The notes under the pieces: generated by a model
Databases searched by the model: none
Seen by the model: the letters and a program-made list of their open reading frames with translations, nothing else
What the model was told of the DNA's origin: nothing
Shown here: piece after piece, positions 22,365 through 33,403 of the stretch
Position numbering within the stretch: the stretch's first letter is position 1
How the letters are laid out: every line of letters begins with the position of its first letter
Made by a program: the position numbers and the translations under genes
Source of the DNA: Heligmosomoides polygyrus polygyrus
Taxonomy: Eukaryota; Nematoda; Chromadorea; Rhabditida; Heligmosomidae
Length of the DNA stretch: 64,000 nucleotides
Direction: 5' to 3'
NCBI GenBank assembly: GCA_947396885.1
Contig: OX377204.1
Location: forward strand, 39,021,975 to 39,085,974

Positions 22365-22589
22365 ATAGCTACCTGCCCTGGCCCTTCCTTTTGCGCAATA
22401 ATGATGAACCATCTAAATACTTTGTTTACGCGATACAGAAGTACCTGGTTAAAAGGTGATCAGATAATATTATACTTGTACAACCTTGTCTCTACGTCTC
22501 CTACACACACCGAGTCGTTTGGCTACCTCGAGGAGAAGAACCACATACACAAGCAAAGTCGAACGTGCACCTCAAGCAAGTTCTTCTAC

Positions 22590-22986
22590 GCTGCTTCTGA
22601 GGATCGGAGGGTATTCTATACCACGAGCTGCTCCCGCAAGGACACACGGTCACCGCTGACGTTTACGCTCAGCTCGAGAAAGTCGAGGAAGCTGTTCGGG
22701 AAAGCGGAAAAGACGAGCATCTATGCGCTTTCTTCAAGACAACGCCAGATCCCATGTAGTTAAAGCGACCCACCAAAGAATTCAAGAGCTGGGCTGCCCC
22801 ATCCAGCAGATCCTCCTTACCCCAGATTGCCACTTGTTCCGCTTCCTAAAGGCTTTCTTGACTAGGAAACGTTCTACAAAGTTTGAAGACTTAAGTCGGG
22901 CGGTCTTCCTTGACACACGGTCCCCCCAGTTCTGGAAAAGGGGCATTGCTGACCTGCCCAGTGTGGTGGACCACTGTTGTGACTAA
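22590..22986 (+). pseudogene. mariner transposase C-terminal fragment
   Basis: Read across one frame change, the sequence first gives a block equivalent to the mariner segment 'H-ELLPQG-TV-ADVYAQ' (about 22620-22680). It continues into MRFLQDNARSHV (second catalytic Asp, 22723-22760), then a shortened TPDCHLFRFLKAFL (22828-22860) and FWKRGIADLP near the end. The SPDLAPSDYH segment found in intact mariners is shortened to PDCH. The N-terminal half is missing, so only a 5'-truncated relic remains. Between 22365 and 22590 nothing is recognised. Confidence 0.85.
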
Positions 22987-22989
22987 CAA

Positions 22990-23414
22990 TGGTGATTATA
23001 CTATTGATTGATTAGCACTGTATGCAGAGTAACGGAATAGAGGAACAAAATGAAAAGCCTATCAAGACTAATAGATAACAAATAGATAATAATTAAATAA
23101 AGAGGCAATAAATAGTAGATCAACCTAATATAACAACTCATTTGCTAGGGCAAAGCGGAGAAAAAAACAGTAATTGTGAGATGAGCTTGTCGAAGATAGG
23201 GATGGCACAATGAAAGCACGAATTACTGGAAGCAGATTGTTGGCGCAGCTGCAGAGAGCAGTTCCCCGGCCGCATTGTTACCAACCATAAGAATGACATT
23301 TTCTGGAACAAAAGTGCCATGCATGTTGTAAATTTTCACATTCCTGAGGTTGACTATAGCTCAGTGACAGAGCGTGGCACGCGAGTAGGCAAATAAGAAC
23401 TAAACCTCAAGGAA
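22990..23414. other. No recognised feature
   Basis: AT-rich, nothing recognised. Confidence 0.4.
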
Positions 23415-23863
23415 TGGGCACTTCGTGTTGGTGTCCTCGTCAAAGCGCACTTGGCCATGAACATCATCGATTCGTACAAGTCTCTGACAAGCCGAATCGG
23501 ACGTCTACGGCTGAAGCGATGTGGCTCCGTGCCAGCTTTGACTGTGTTCGTCGAGTGTGCCCCGACTTCCGACTACGACGACGAAAAGGGCGAAGCCCTT
23601 CACATGGAGCTGGAGAAGTTCTATAAGGAAGACCACACTTTCTACAAGGTGATCGTCGACGACTTCAACGCCAAGATCGGGCCACGAAGGTCGCCGGAAG
23701 AACTTTACATCGGAACCCACGGTCTGGAGTGGAACGAGCAAGGTAAAAGGCTGTCTGAATTTATCGTGTCTAGTCCCCAAGCTGGAACACCGCCTCTTCG
23801 CACGAGGTTCCGCTTTTCGAATCAGGAAATAAGGCCGAAAAGTTCAAGAAGAGGAGTCCCAGA
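23415..23863 (+). pseudogene. RTE LINE, endonuclease part (first half of split copy)
   Basis: The frame at 23451-23800 is the middle of an RTE-type apurinic endonuclease (exonuclease/endonuclease/phosphatase fold). It shows SYKSLTSRIGRLRL (about 23465), a FVECAPTSDYDDEKGEA block, VIVDDFNAKIG (metal-binding D-x-N motif, near 23655) and GLEWNEQGKRLSEFI. After this about 60 codons are deleted; the frame then resumes at a FKKRSP motif (about 23843), which continues across the foldback insertion at 27901. The start of the endonuclease is missing. Confidence 0.85.
23856..23863. repeat. 8-bp target-site duplication, left
   Basis: GTCCCAGA, identical to 27901-27908. Joining the two sides restores the RTE reading context, which shows that this is a true insertion duplication. 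Confidence 0.9.
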
Positions 23864-24264
23864 CAGGATCAAGCGTGGGGTTCGATTTTTGCCGAAAATT
23901 TACGACCCCCCCCCTCCCAGAGCGGATCTGGTACGACCCTCCCCCTTGTGTAGACCACCGTTATATTTCCTATCCGCATTGATTTTTTAAAATTTTCTAT
24001 GCAATTTTTGTACCCTTTAATAGGTCCTTCTTTCCAGATGCAGCGTCGACTGTATCAGATTAGCTCAAGAAAGAGGGCAACTGTTTGATTTAGTAATTTG
24101 TTAGAAAAAACGCTGATAAAGGTTTTGTTTATGTAATCTTCTGATAATAATATTTTGTTTGTTTACAGTTGAAAATAAAGCACTTTTGAGAGCAGTTGTC
24201 GAATTAATCACAACGAGTTCAACTTTTCAGGCTTTCTGAGCATCTCGTGAACACGGAACATTTT

Positions 24265-24640
24265 TGTACGTGAAGGAGCAACATCTGCATTCGAAATTGT
24301 ACTCTATACAATGCAGAGTGTTAATTGCTAAAGCTGACTTAAGTGCTTTATCCACAACATTTTTCAGACACTCTCGGAAGCGATGACGGAATGGCAACCG
24401 GAGGATGGACTGGTCACGGAACTAATTCTCTCTTCTGCTGGAAACAGCATCAGAAAGTGAACTTGTACCCAATAAAATTTTAAGCCCTCGCTTGACACAT
24501 GGCAATAAAACCTGTTTTCTGAAACGATCCTTTGTGAACACACGCTCCGATTTCTGTCATTTTCCGAAAATTTTCGACACCGTTAATCACATGAAAGCAT
24601 GGATCCTGCTTTTTAAAGCGTAGAATCCACACTTCTTATT
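24265..24640 (+). pseudogene. Coding-like segment, left arm of foldback element
   Basis: Read with frame changes this carries, in the opposite arm, the same protein-like sequence as 27026-27663: a 'K-E-Q-H-L-H-S-K-L-Y-S-I' block near 24275 and ASESELVPNKI near 24450. It is more damaged than the right-arm version. Function unknown. Confidence 0.4.
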
Positions 24641-27025
24641 GTTTTAAAAACTCTGTAGTATTTTCAGAGACGTTGAACAAACTCCGAAATATGGTAGGTT
24701 ACGTGGAGCCATTGCGTTCGCCGATATCATCGATGGAGACTGAGGGTGGCCTTCTCGCGGAAAATTTTTCAATCTTCTCAAGGAAAGAACACGCGAGAGT
24801 GAAATTGTGCTTCATGGATTTTCAAGTTATGAGTATTACACAGTAAAAATCTGAGCTTCTTCGCAGCGATCTCTGATATGATTAGGGCTGATCGCATTTA
24901 AATTTTTCGCTTTTCAAGAAAAATTAATTAATTTTTACCTGATGCAGATCACCCACACAGTTGAAGTCTTGCCACAAAAAGTATCAAGTCTTGTTCAATG
25001 CACAATGCAGAAATCATGGTTTTCTGAAACGAATAGATTGTATCGACCTCTGATCGATATGGCACCGTCGTCATAGGAGCGACGAAATTCGACATTCGCA
25101 AAAATGACTGTAACTCGGTAATTTTTCCACAATTTTAAAAAGCCAATGGTTTTCTAGAAACTACAAAAAAAGATATTTTATACGGTGTGAAAATCGGTTT
25201 TTAAAAACTAGATCTTCATAGGGGCCGAGGACTTTTTGCGCGAAAAAAATTGAAGTGATATTGAATAAGCTATCGTGACTCGGTAAGTTTTTCGAGTTTT
25301 ACAAAAGCCAATAGCTATTTGGAAACTAGAAAAAAAGCGCTTTCGAATCATGAAAAAATTAGTTTTCAACAGGGAGGTCTTCATAGAGGGCGATAGGGGT
25401 TCGAGTTCTGGTCCATTGTTGCAGAAATACGTGCCAAAAATCGAACCCCCCTCGCCCCGTATGAAGAACCTTTTTTGAGAACCGGTTTCTATATGAAAAG
25501 AAAGCATCTTTTCTCTATTTTTCAAAATGCAATTGGAATTTTTGAATTTCAAAAATTGAACCAAGTTATGATCAAATTTGTGAAGAACTGCTCGTAGACT
25601 CTGCACCGTCGACACTGGAGTGATTTCATAAAAATGATCATAACTCCGTTCGTTTTCGAAATTCAAAAATCCCAATTGCTTTTTGAAAAGTAGAGAAAAT
25701 ATGCTAACTGACCATGTATAAATCGTCTTTTAAAAAGAAGGTCTTCATAGGAAGCGAGGGCGTTCGATTTTTGGCACGTATTTCTGCAACAATGGACCAG
25801 AAATCGAACCTCCACCGCCCCCTATGAAGACCTCCCTGCTGAAAACTAATTTCTACATGTTTCGAAAACGCGCTTTTCCTCCAGTTTTCAAAAAACAATT
25901 GGGATTTTTGAATTCCAAAAAATGAATCGAGTTATGGACATTTTTTGTGAAATCACTCCAATGATTCCGGTGATGGGCCGACCAACTCCTCTGGTTACGG
26001 CTTCACAAAATTGGTGAAACCTTCTATGAAGACCTTCTTTTTAAAAGACGATTTATGCATGGTCAGTTAGCACATTTCCTCTACTTTTCAAAAAGCAATT
26101 GATGTTTTTGAATTTCAAAAAACTTACGGAGTTATGATCATTTTTATGAAATCACTCCAGTGTCGATGGTGCAGAGTCATCGAGCAGCTCTTCACAAATT
26201 TGATCATAACTCGGTTTCCTTTTCGAAATTCGAAAATCTCAATTGCTTTTTGAAAAATAGAGAAAAGATGCTTTCTTTTCATATAGAAACCGGTTCTCAA
26301 AGAAGGGTCTTCATACGGGGCGAGGATGTTCGATTTTTGGCACGTATTTCTGCAACAATGGACCATAAATCGAACCCCCACCGCCCCCTATGAATACCTC
26401 CCTGATGAAAAGAAATTTCTATATGGTTTGAAAGCGCTTTTCCTCTAGTTTTTCAAAAGCTATTAAATCTTTCAAATTTCGAAAAACCTACCGGGATATA
26501 ATTGTTTATACAAAATCACTTCAATTTTTTTCGCTCAAAAATCGAAGGCCTCCGCCCCGTATGAAGATCTAGCTTTTGAAAGCCGATTTTCACACCGTAT
26601 GAAATACCTTTTCTTGTAATTTCTAAAAAGCCATTGGTTTTTTAAAATTGTGGAAAACTTACCGAGTTATAGTCATTTTTGTGAACGTCGAATTTCGTCG
26701 CTCCCATGACGTCGGTGCGATATCGACCAGTGGTCGATCCAGTCTATTCGTTTCAGAAAACCAAGATTTTTACACTGTGCATTAAACAAGAATTGAAACT
26801 TTTTGTGGCAAGATTTCAACTGTGTGGGTGATCTGCTTCAGGTAAAAATTAATTAATTTTTCTTGAAAAGCGAAAAATTTAAATGCAATCAGCCCTAATC
26901 ATATCGGAGATCGCTGCGAAGAAGCTTAGTTTATATATCATTTTTATTTTTTTATAATATTTTTGTATATTAATCACATCTTGAACTCAAAGATGGTACA
27001 GTTTTCACTCTCTGATGCTCTTCCT

Positions 27026-27663
27026 TCAGAAGGTAGAATTTTTTTTGCCGCAAGAAGTCCGTCCTTCAGTGGCGATCGGTGATATCGGAGAACGCAATGG
27101 CTCCACGTAACCTACCATATTTCGGAGTTTGTGCGACATCTCTGAAAAATTCACAGAACTTTCAAAACTGTAAGAGGTGTGGGTTCTACGCTTTAAAAAG
27201 CAGCTTGTAAAAATAGCGGATTCCATGTGATTAACGGTGTCGAATTTTTTCGGCAAATGATACAAATCGGAGCGTCTGTTTATACAGAAGATTGTCTCAC
27301 AAAAACCCGTTTTGTTCCCTTGTGTCAACCGGTGGATTAAAACTTTATTGGGTACAACTTCACTTTCTGATGCTGTTAGCAGCAGAAGAGAGAAAATTAG
27401 CTCCGTGACAAGTCCATCCTCGGTTGCCATTCGGTCATCGCTTCGAAAAGTGCTTCCAAAAATCTTGTAGGAAAAGCACTTTTTTCCTTAGCAATTGACA
27501 CTTCAAATTTTATAGACTGCAATTTAGGACGTAGATGTCGCTCGTTCAGGCAGAAAACTGTCGCGTCCATGACTTCCTGAAAAAAAACTGAAAAATGGAA
27601 AGTTCTCATTGACTCCAAATCTGCCGGCGAAAAATCTTTAATTCTAACGAGTAACACAATCAT
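27026..27663 (-). pseudogene. Coding-like segment, right arm of foldback element
   Basis: Two overlapping minus-strand frames (27397-27663 and 27026-27430) join with one frame change into a protein-like sequence. In order it has LNERHLRPKLQSIKFEVSIA (near 27540), FLEALFEAMTEWQP (near 27440), ASESEVVPNKVLIHRLTQGN (near 27350) and KLRNMVGYVEPL (near 27120). The mirrored arm preserves parts of it, including the ASES-VPNK block. I do not recognise the family. It may be a captured host gene fragment or a relic of the element's own protein. Confidence 0.45.
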
Positions 27664-27900
27664 TATTTGAAACTTGTTATATTAATTTTTACAACTTCGC
27701 GGGACGAAGGAGAGACTCCACATCTTCGTAAGCATTCCTGGAAAAAACAACTTATTAAGAATTTAAAAAATCACCAAAAAACCTGAAGAATAAGAGAGAA
27801 TCCTCTGCCAAAACCGGAAGAGCACGACCCCCCCCCCTCCAGACGAGGCCACAGTACGACCCCCCCCCCCTTCGATTCCCGAACCTCAAGCTTGACCCTG

Positions 27901-28740
27901 GTCCCAGAACGATCATCAGCTGGGGTATTTAGACCTACCTTGCAGGCCTTTGGAAAGATACTGTCATGGACAACGTTGAAGAAGAATACGACCGCTCCGC
28001 TACAGTGCTAACGGAGCCGAAAGCTTGAGGACCACCAAGAGACGTCTGTCTCCGGAAGCTCTCGAACTGTACGCCAGCGTGGAGCAGCACGAGCGTTAGA
28101 CAACTACAAACTGACATCGGAGCTTGCCATGCTATGCAGAGCTGCGATAAACGAGGATTTTAAGGAGAGAAGAGTGGGAGTGCTGGCTAAAGTTTCAGAG
28201 GTAGGGTTGAGCATCCGCGATGCCGCCGGAACTTCGCTAACTTCAAGACCAAGATGGCCGTTCTCCGACCGCCTGAAGGAACCGTCACCTCTTCCAGAAG
28301 GACAACGGAGAAGATGATCTATGATTTCTACTTCGATCTCTTCGATAACTACGTCCACATGTCCCCCATCTTCCGCAGGATGGATGGGTCGTCCCCTCTG
28401 TTCTCCCTTCCGAGATTCGACACCATGTCGTCGGTGAAGAAACGTCCAAGAAGGGAGATGTCCACGACATTGGGAACTATTGCCCGACAGTTGCCAACCC
28501 TACAAGCTGTTTACTGGTTCTTACAAGTTGTTTACTGGAGTCCTCCTAAACAGTATCAGAAGCTGGACGAAGGACAGTCATGTGAACAAGCGGGATTTCG
28601 AAGAGGATTCACCATGATCGACCACAAGCACACCATTAAGTAGTCCATCGAGGTATCAAGAGTACAAGTTGCCGCTGTGCTTTATGTTCATCCGCCTGAA
28701 GAAAGTAATCGCCTCTGTTTAGAGTGAAGCGTTCGTTGAG
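27901..28740 (+). pseudogene. RTE LINE, reverse-transcriptase part (second half of split copy)
   Basis: Immediately after the duplicated GTCCCAGA the RTE frame resumes (AACGATCATC encodes the TII after FKKRSP). Read across several frameshifts it gives a DNVEEEYDR block (about 27970), then NFANFKTKMAVLR (about 28230) and TVTSSRRTTEKMIYDFYFDL (about 28270). KLDEGQSCEQAGFRRGF follows (about 28560-28610, an RT palm-region motif) and then HKHTIK. The catalytic FADD box is not reached; the copy stops near 28740. It is a decayed 3'-truncated RTE copy. Confidence 0.85.
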
Positions 28741-29249
28741 GTCTGCTGTAAAAGGTGTAATGACCTAAGAGCCTCACAATTAATTTTGCAAATATGTGTT
28801 TCTTTCGCCTCATAAACGGTAGTGTTCGTGTTTGATCCACTTGAACATTATAGAGTTAAAGTGGGGGATTTCACGAAAACACCAACAGGAGCTTTTGCGA
28901 CGGCGTAGAACAGGCTGCAAGGCTTTTTATTCAGATTCAGTGATACGATGACGTTCGACCGCACATTTTGATACTGACTCTTCAAAACCTCGTATTGGCT
29001 GCGGTAATTGCTTTTTAATTCTCTACCAATGACGTAGGTAACGAACCACCGAATGAATTTTAAGAAATCACTTCGTGGTTGTAGCAGCTTGGTATGGAGG
29101 GTTTGACGGGGATCTCGAATCTGTGTAGTAATTCAGAAAACGATCACTTTAAAGACAGCTTCCATATACCTGCTACAACATGAGAAAGCTCACTAAAAAT
29201 GTATCGCTACAAGGTCAACAACTTGATGATTACAGCGGTTTCTTAACAT
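28741..29249. other. No recognised feature
   Basis: Nothing recognised. Confidence 0.4.
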
Positions 29250-29419
29250 TAGGTCGAGTCATAAATTTTGCAACATTTCTGTTCTTTTTAAAATTCAAAG
29301 TAAACCCTCTTAAGTTTTGTACTTTTTTTGAAGGCTTGTTTTGTAGCAATCATTTGGTGTCATGAATGATTAATTTTGATTAATTTTCCTTGAGTTCTCA
29401 AAAAGTTTTATTCTCTATT

Positions 29420-29435
29420 ACAATGACCACTCAAA
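29420..29435. repeat. 16-bp target-site duplication of RTE copy 1, left
   Basis: ACAATGACCACTCAAA, repeated exactly at 32144-32159. Confidence 0.9.
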
Positions 29436-32143
29436 GGTGGCGATGTCCGTTCCTCCACGTGGTGCCCCTGGAAACTGTTCGCAATGCGAACTAAGCTAAG
29501 CATGGACACTCGATTGCAGGCGACAGGCCCTTGTGACAGGCCGGCCTATGGAGATCCCATGTCACATCACATGGTTGATGGCGTTGTTTGTCGAGATATA
29601 ATGCTACGGCGTCCGCGGGAGCCAACGCGCACTCGCAAAGCCCGGCGAGTGTGAGAAGTATGCGAGGGTCCCTGATGCGAGGACGGCATCGGGAGGCAAC
29701 TGAGCAAGTCCAAAAGTCCCGTAACGTAAGCAGGACCCGCGTTTCTACGCTCAATGTGGGTACGTTGACTCGTGCGAGTTGGTAGAAGCACTGGAGCGAA
29801 GACGAATCGACTTATGTGCGGTACAGGAGACGAGGTGGTCCTGTTGCAAGTCGAGGGACATAGGCCGAGGCTTCAAGCCCGTCTTATGCGGCAGTCCCAG
29901 GACCACCAGCGGTGTTGGTGTGATCGTCTCCGAACGTTTCCGTGATGCGATTGCAAGCGTGGAACGTTTCAGTGACCGCTTGATGAAGGTCGTTGTTGCT
30001 ACTGAACAGCGTATGTATCATTTCTTCTTTGCGTACGCTCCGCAGAAAGACTGCTCCGAGCGAGCGAAGGACGAGTTTTGGACCGTGCTTGATGAGAAGA
30101 CAGCAGAGGTGCCGCCAGAAGACGCTGTCGTTGTCGCAGGTGATCTCAACGGCCACGTTGGGACAGCGAAAGATGGCTACAGCTGTCATGGCGGTTTCGG
30201 TTATGGAGCACGTAACGCTGATGGTGAGCGAATTCTTGAGTATGCGGACTCGCATAATTTCACCATCGCGAACACAATGTTTCGAAAGCGTGATTCCCAT
30301 CTCGTGTCTTTCTATAGCGGGAATACCAAAACACAGATTGACTTTATCCTTGTCAGGCATCGCGATCGAACGCTGGTCACAGATGCAAAGGTTATGCCAT
30401 AGGAGGCTGTCGCCACGCAGCACCGTCCGCTGATCTGCACACTTAAGATCGCCCCTCCGAGGCTGAGGCAGGTCGAGCGATGCGGACCAGCAAAGATCAA
30501 GTGGTGGCGGATGAAAGAGAAGGACGCAGCTGTTGTTGCTCGTGTTCGGTTGCCGGCGGTTACCACGGTTGAGGAAACATGGAAACGTGCAACCGATTCG
30601 ATGCTACAAGCTGCACGTTCCGAACTGGGCATGACGAATCCTGGACGGCGTAAGATTGAGAGGCAGACTTGGCTGTGGACTGACGACGTCAAGGAAAAAG
30701 TCAAAGAGAAGAAAAGACTATATAACGCTTTTCTCAGCGACAAGACAGCCGACAATTAGCGTATGTACCAAGAAGCAAAGAGGACGGCTAAGAAGACTGT
30801 TGCCGTTGCAAAAGCTTCCCATTATGAGTACGTCAACGAGAAATCCGAGACGCGCGATGGTGAACGACAACTTTATCGGCTTGCCAAAGCGCGCCATCGC
30901 CAGAGCGAGGACATCGAAAGTTCTTTGGCATCAACGATGAGAATGGTCATCTGCTGATGAACCGCAAGAGGGCTATGGAACGATGGCACGACTACTTCGA
31001 GAGAATTTCAACAGTAGAGTTTCCCATCCGCCTATCCCTTGCGCCTCTCCTGCGCACGGTCCTGTGCAGAAAATCACTGTGGAGGAGACGGAAGCGGCTT
31101 TGAAGAAGATGAAGCCAGGCAAAGCAACGGGCCCTGACGGCATAGCAGCCGAACTATGGAACTCGAGGTGTTGGAATCCTGCAGAGTGGCTAACGAAGTT
31201 TTTCAACCAGGTTGTTGCGGAGAAGAAGGTTCCTGGTAGTTGGTAGCAGAGCACGGCGATCCCGATCTGGGAGAAAAATGGCAGTCCCGCGGACTGCACA
31301 AGTTACCGTCCAATCCGATTGCTCTCGCACAGTATGAAAATATTTGAGCGAATTGTGGACGTATTCGCGAGATCGTCCGGCTTTCCACCAACCAGTGTGG
31401 CTTCGTAGCCGGCTGTGGCACCATCGACGCCATTCATGCTGTTCGTCTTCTTGTGGAAAGGCATCGCGAGAAACAAAAACCGCTGCATTTTGCTTTCCTC
31501 GACCTGGAGAAAGCATTTGATCGCGTACCGCGTGAGGTCATGCTATGGTCAAATGCTATGGTATGCCTTATGACAGCACGGTGTCCCTGAAGAACTGATC
31601 GAGTGGGTACGCATTCTTTACTCTTGCCCTAAGAGTCAAGTGCGAGCGCCGGCCGGCAGGCACATCCACGAATTTTCCAATCTCCGTCGGTGTTCACCAA
31701 GATTCCGCGCTTTCCCCACTCCTTTTAATTGTCGTAATGGATGCCATTTCGCGAGGCTTTCATAAGCCTGCTCCTTGGACGCTGATATATGCAGGTGACG
31801 TAATGCTTGCCAGTGAAAACAAGGCCGAACTTGAGCGACAAGTGCAAGCTTGATGTGACCGCTTGGAGGCGTTCGGACTCAAGCTACATGAAGCTCGCCT
31901 ACGGTGGTATGGCCATGTTCTTCGTGCGGACGGCGACACCGTTCGGAAGATTGGCCTCAACATAGATGTGCCCGGAAAACGGCCTAAAGGACGGCCTAGG
32001 CAACGCTGGCTTGATACGTTGAACATGGCCTTAAAGGAAGCTGGTATCCACCCCGATCAAGCGTTTGATCGTGCGAAGTGGCGTCATCATACCAGAAGAG
32101 CGGACCCTGCTAAGCGGGACAAACGCTGAAGAAGAAGAAAAAG
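29436..32143 (+). mobile_element. RTE-type LINE, copy 1 (nearly full length)
   Basis: A 2,708-bp retrotransposon with a 5' leader beginning GGTGGCGATGTCCGTTCC, shared with copy 2 at 51134. It has an endonuclease plus reverse-transcriptase open frame and a short GAA-rich tail. Exact 16-bp duplications flank it. A short simple-repeat tail rather than poly(A), and a single long frame with an N-terminal endonuclease, are features of RTE-clade LINEs. It transposes by target-primed reverse transcription. Confidence 0.9.
29588..32129 (+). pseudogene. RTE endonuclease-reverse transcriptase, inactivated
   Basis: Frame pieces in order. The endonuclease spans 29588-30402: STLNVGTLT, VQETRW near 29820, VVAGDLNGHVG near 30135, and a QIDFILV motif near 30335. 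A linker lies at 30403-30960. The RT starts with ITVEETEAALKKMKPGKATG (31073-31130) and continues with FLDLEKAFDRVP (about 31495-31530) and SVGVHQDSALSP (about 31685). The active-site box reads YAGD (about 31787) instead of YADD, so a catalytic Asp is lost. The C-terminus has RLRWYGHVLRAD and GRPRQRWLDTL (31895-32020). Stops at 30400, 30757 and 31243 are TAG codons, the last two most simply TGG-to-TAG changes. Frame changes occur near 29780, 30960, 31350 and 31860. It cannot be active. Confidence 0.9.
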
Positions 32144-32268
32144 ACAATGACCACTCAAACAGAAAAGTGTGTGATTTTATTTTCAATTAGTTCCAGCTCG
32201 GCAGCAACCCAGCGACATCGGTCAAACACATTCAAGTAGTCACCAGCAACTTCACTCTTAACCGAATT

Positions 32269-32431
32269 CTGGTTGGGGCTTCGCCCCAAACCCCGAGAAT
32301 AGAACAACCCCATCCCATCTGGTTGGGGCTCCGCCGCCAAACCCCGAGAATAGAACAGCCTCAATCTTCCTACTTTCTTCATTAGGCCTTCTTACAGTTA
32401 AAAAACTGGATTGACTATATAGATCTATAGA
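32269..32431. mobile_element. 163-bp insertion with 18-bp target duplication
   Basis: TTCACTCTTAACCGAATT occurs exactly at 32251-32268 and 32432-32449, flanking 163 bp. The insert has two tandem 63-bp units, each beginning GGTTGGGGCT, with a small hairpin (GGTTGGGGCTTCGCCCC) and the string AAACCCCGAGAATAGAAC. A unique tail follows, with a TATAGATCTATA palindrome. The long duplication suggests LINE-mediated insertion. The source sequence is unknown. Confidence 0.75.
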
Positions 32432-32569
32432 TTCACTCTTAACCGAATTATTGGGAAGGGTATCAGAAGTTCCTTTGCACTTAGAAGGGCAACAAAGACA
32501 TACTACTCCCGGGAAGACCAAGTGCTGTAAACAAAGGGCGCGTGCCCAAATCCATCAAGTCGAATTCTT

Positions 32570-33327
32570 TTCAAACCACACTAGGACTGACTGCTAATCT
32601 CCACACCTCTCAGCGAACCACCGCTAGGCGGTTGCAAAAGATTGGAAGGCCGCCAAAATTAGCCTTCGTCAGTGCCTAAAGCATTGACGGAAATCGAAGT
32701 AAATCGCTGTGCTTCCGACTGCCGAGAGCACCGGCACCGGTTCAAGCGAGGGGGCCTGGATCAAGTCTTTACCAGCGGTGAAAAGCGGATGCTTAACTAC
32801 AACTGCGAAGCCGGAAAGCAATAGCTACAACACAATGAGCCACAGGTTCTGTGGTCGAAGTCGAAAGAAGGTCCTTCTGTGCATTTGGTGGACGCGTAGT
32901 GGTCCAGTGCACCGAAAGCTGTTCCACGTAGTCAAACCGTTCTCGACACTCGCTTTTGCCAACAACTCGACTACTTCCAGGAAAAATTAGTAGAGATAGA
33001 AGTCGATACAAGGCAGTATTTCTTCCACTAGGGCAGTAGCCGACCGCTTACTGCACTTCAGAAGCTGGCAAAAATCTAGGAATTGGATTGGACCGAAATC
33101 AAGCAACAATCATACACCCGGACATTGCGCCGTCTGGCTGCCGTCTACTTCAGTCGTTGGACCACTTCCTCCATGGTAGGTGCTTCGCCGAAGTCGATGA
33201 GGTCATGGCGGAGATACCCGACTTCTTCAGATCGAAGCTGACCAAATTCTACAGAGATGTAATCCACTCAGTTCATGAAAAGCGGAAGAGTCTCATAGAG
33301 AATAACGGCAAATACTTCGTTTAAGTC
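32570..33327 (+). pseudogene. mariner transposase pseudogene
   Basis: Read with frame changes: TTARRLQKIGRPPKLA-type second helix-turn-helix (about 32620), a degraded 'TSGEKRMLNYN' in place of TGDEKW (about 32770), KKVLLCIWWTRSGPVH (about 32868-32920), then the C-terminal frame 33088-33324. There the motif is HPDIAPSGCRLLQSLDHFL, where the third catalytic Asp (normally PSD) is Gly. FFRSKLTKFYRDVIHSVHEK follows, and a final IENNGKYFV. The second Asp box is not legible. Inactive. Confidence 0.85.
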
Positions 33328-33403
33328 AATCATTTTTCTTTTGTGGTATAATCTTATTTTTGCTGGAAGACGAATTTTGTTGTAAAATTTATGACTCAAC
33401 CTA

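Larger units (their letters stand above)
23864..27900. mobile_element. 4,037-bp giant foldback element, hAT-like ends
   Basis: The ends are CAGGATCAAGCGTGGGGTTCG (23864) and the inverse of CAGGGTCAAGCTTGAGGTTCG (27900), flanked by a perfect 8-bp duplication. CAGGG-type ends plus an 8-bp duplication are the signature of the hAT superfamily. The element is palindromic almost throughout about 25882: 24400-24790 mirrors 27040-27410, 24890-25080 mirrors 26700-26910, 25085-25300 mirrors 26510-26700, and 25300-25748 mirrors 26020-26480. The central loop is about 270 bp. Inside lie repeated inverted modules built on GTTCGATTTTTGGCACG. No hAT transposase is recognised, so it is non-autonomous unless the arm frames described below are its remains. 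Confidence 0.9.
29252..33401 (+). mobile_element. mariner element interrupted by two insertions
   Basis: Left end GGTCGAGTCATAAATTTTGC (29252) after a TA (29250-29251). The right end is its inverse (ATTTATGACTCAACC, ending 33401) before a TA (33402-33403), with about 24 bp of terminal repeat and few mismatches. Removing the RTE (29436-32143), its 16-bp duplication, and the 163-bp insertion at 32269 with its 18-bp duplication leaves about 1.25 kb, the normal length of a mariner. The transposase relic occupies 32570-33327. Confidence 0.8.
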
